A stretch of DNA of 32,523 nt from Singulisphaera sp. GP187 (GTDB taxonomy: Bacteria > Planctomycetota > UBA1135 > UBA2386). Positions 32,519-32,523 of this stretch are shown piece by piece; the stretch's first letter is position 1, and the number at the start of each line of letters is the position of its first letter. The position numbers were made by a program, and so were the translations under genes. Location of the stretch: positions 1-32,523 of the forward strand of contig CAMBXM010000027.1 of NCBI GenBank assembly GCA_945871815.1, in the 5' to 3' direction. The notes under the pieces were generated by a model. The model was given only the letters and a program-made list of their open reading frames with translations. It had not been told where the DNA came from and did no database searches.

Positions 32519-32523
32519 GAGCC

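Noticed and set aside
1-32523. tRNA, rRNA, insertion sequences, integrases or phage genes
   Set aside because: Reading both strands I saw no cloverleaf with a T-loop, no transposase motif and no terminal inverted repeats with target duplications.

Overview
The window is GC-rich, tightly packed bacterial chromosome of a Gram-negative type organism: lipoprotein signal peptides, a LolCDE-type lipoprotein exporter, an LpxO-like hydroxylase and an AlgI/AlgJ-type O-acetylation pair all point to an outer-membrane envelope. The FloA/NfeD operon, a SUI1/YciH-like factor, few clear Shine-Dalgarno sites and gene starts frequently coupled by ATGA or TGATG overlaps fit Planctomycetota best, but this is inference; Myxococcota or Acidobacteriota cannot be excluded from sequence alone. 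I see no tRNA, rRNA, CRISPR array, insertion sequence or phage gene.

Left part (1-10.8 kb): a large exported lipoprotein on the minus strand runs off the window; divergent from it are a metallo-beta-lactamase fold hydrolase and a SUI1-domain protein. Then, on the minus strand, an Asp/Asn beta-hydroxylase-like enzyme, an AlgJ-like SGNH protein overlapping an MBOAT acyltransferase, a renalase-like FAD oxidoreductase and a small lipoprotein. On the plus strand follow trmB, a Rieske ferredoxin and, after a small putative exported protein on the minus strand, lysS.

Middle (10.8-23 kb): lysS is followed without a gap by a permease-ATPase-permease lipoprotein export set (LolC-, LolD-, LolE-like), a small lipoprotein and a secreted M28 metallopeptidase. 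Convergent to these is a membrane operon: a long NfeD protein with a duplicated C-terminal module and an apparently dead ClpP-like domain, FloA, and a small membrane-anchored protein.

Right part (22.3-32.5 kb): a membrane protein, then a three-gene sugar-nucleotide cassette (degenerate UDP-GlcNAc 2-epimerase domain fused to a DegT aminotransferase; Gfo/Idh/MocA dehydrogenase; left-handed beta-helix acetyltransferase) that matches the WbpE/WbpB/WbpD logic for diamino uronic acids. On the minus strand ybeY, a FliA/WhiG-type sigma factor, and a coupled operon lysA - small lipoprotein - IscU/NifU-like protein - GAF/sigma-54 activator.

Most noteworthy: the pseudo-epimerase/aminotransferase fusion; an IscU-like protein whose conserved fold is interrupted by a pentapeptide minisatellite and whose third cysteine is apparently a histidine, coupled to a sigma-54 activator; a second 4 x 15 bp in-frame minisatellite in the sigma factor; and palindromic structures between ybeY and the sigma factor gene.
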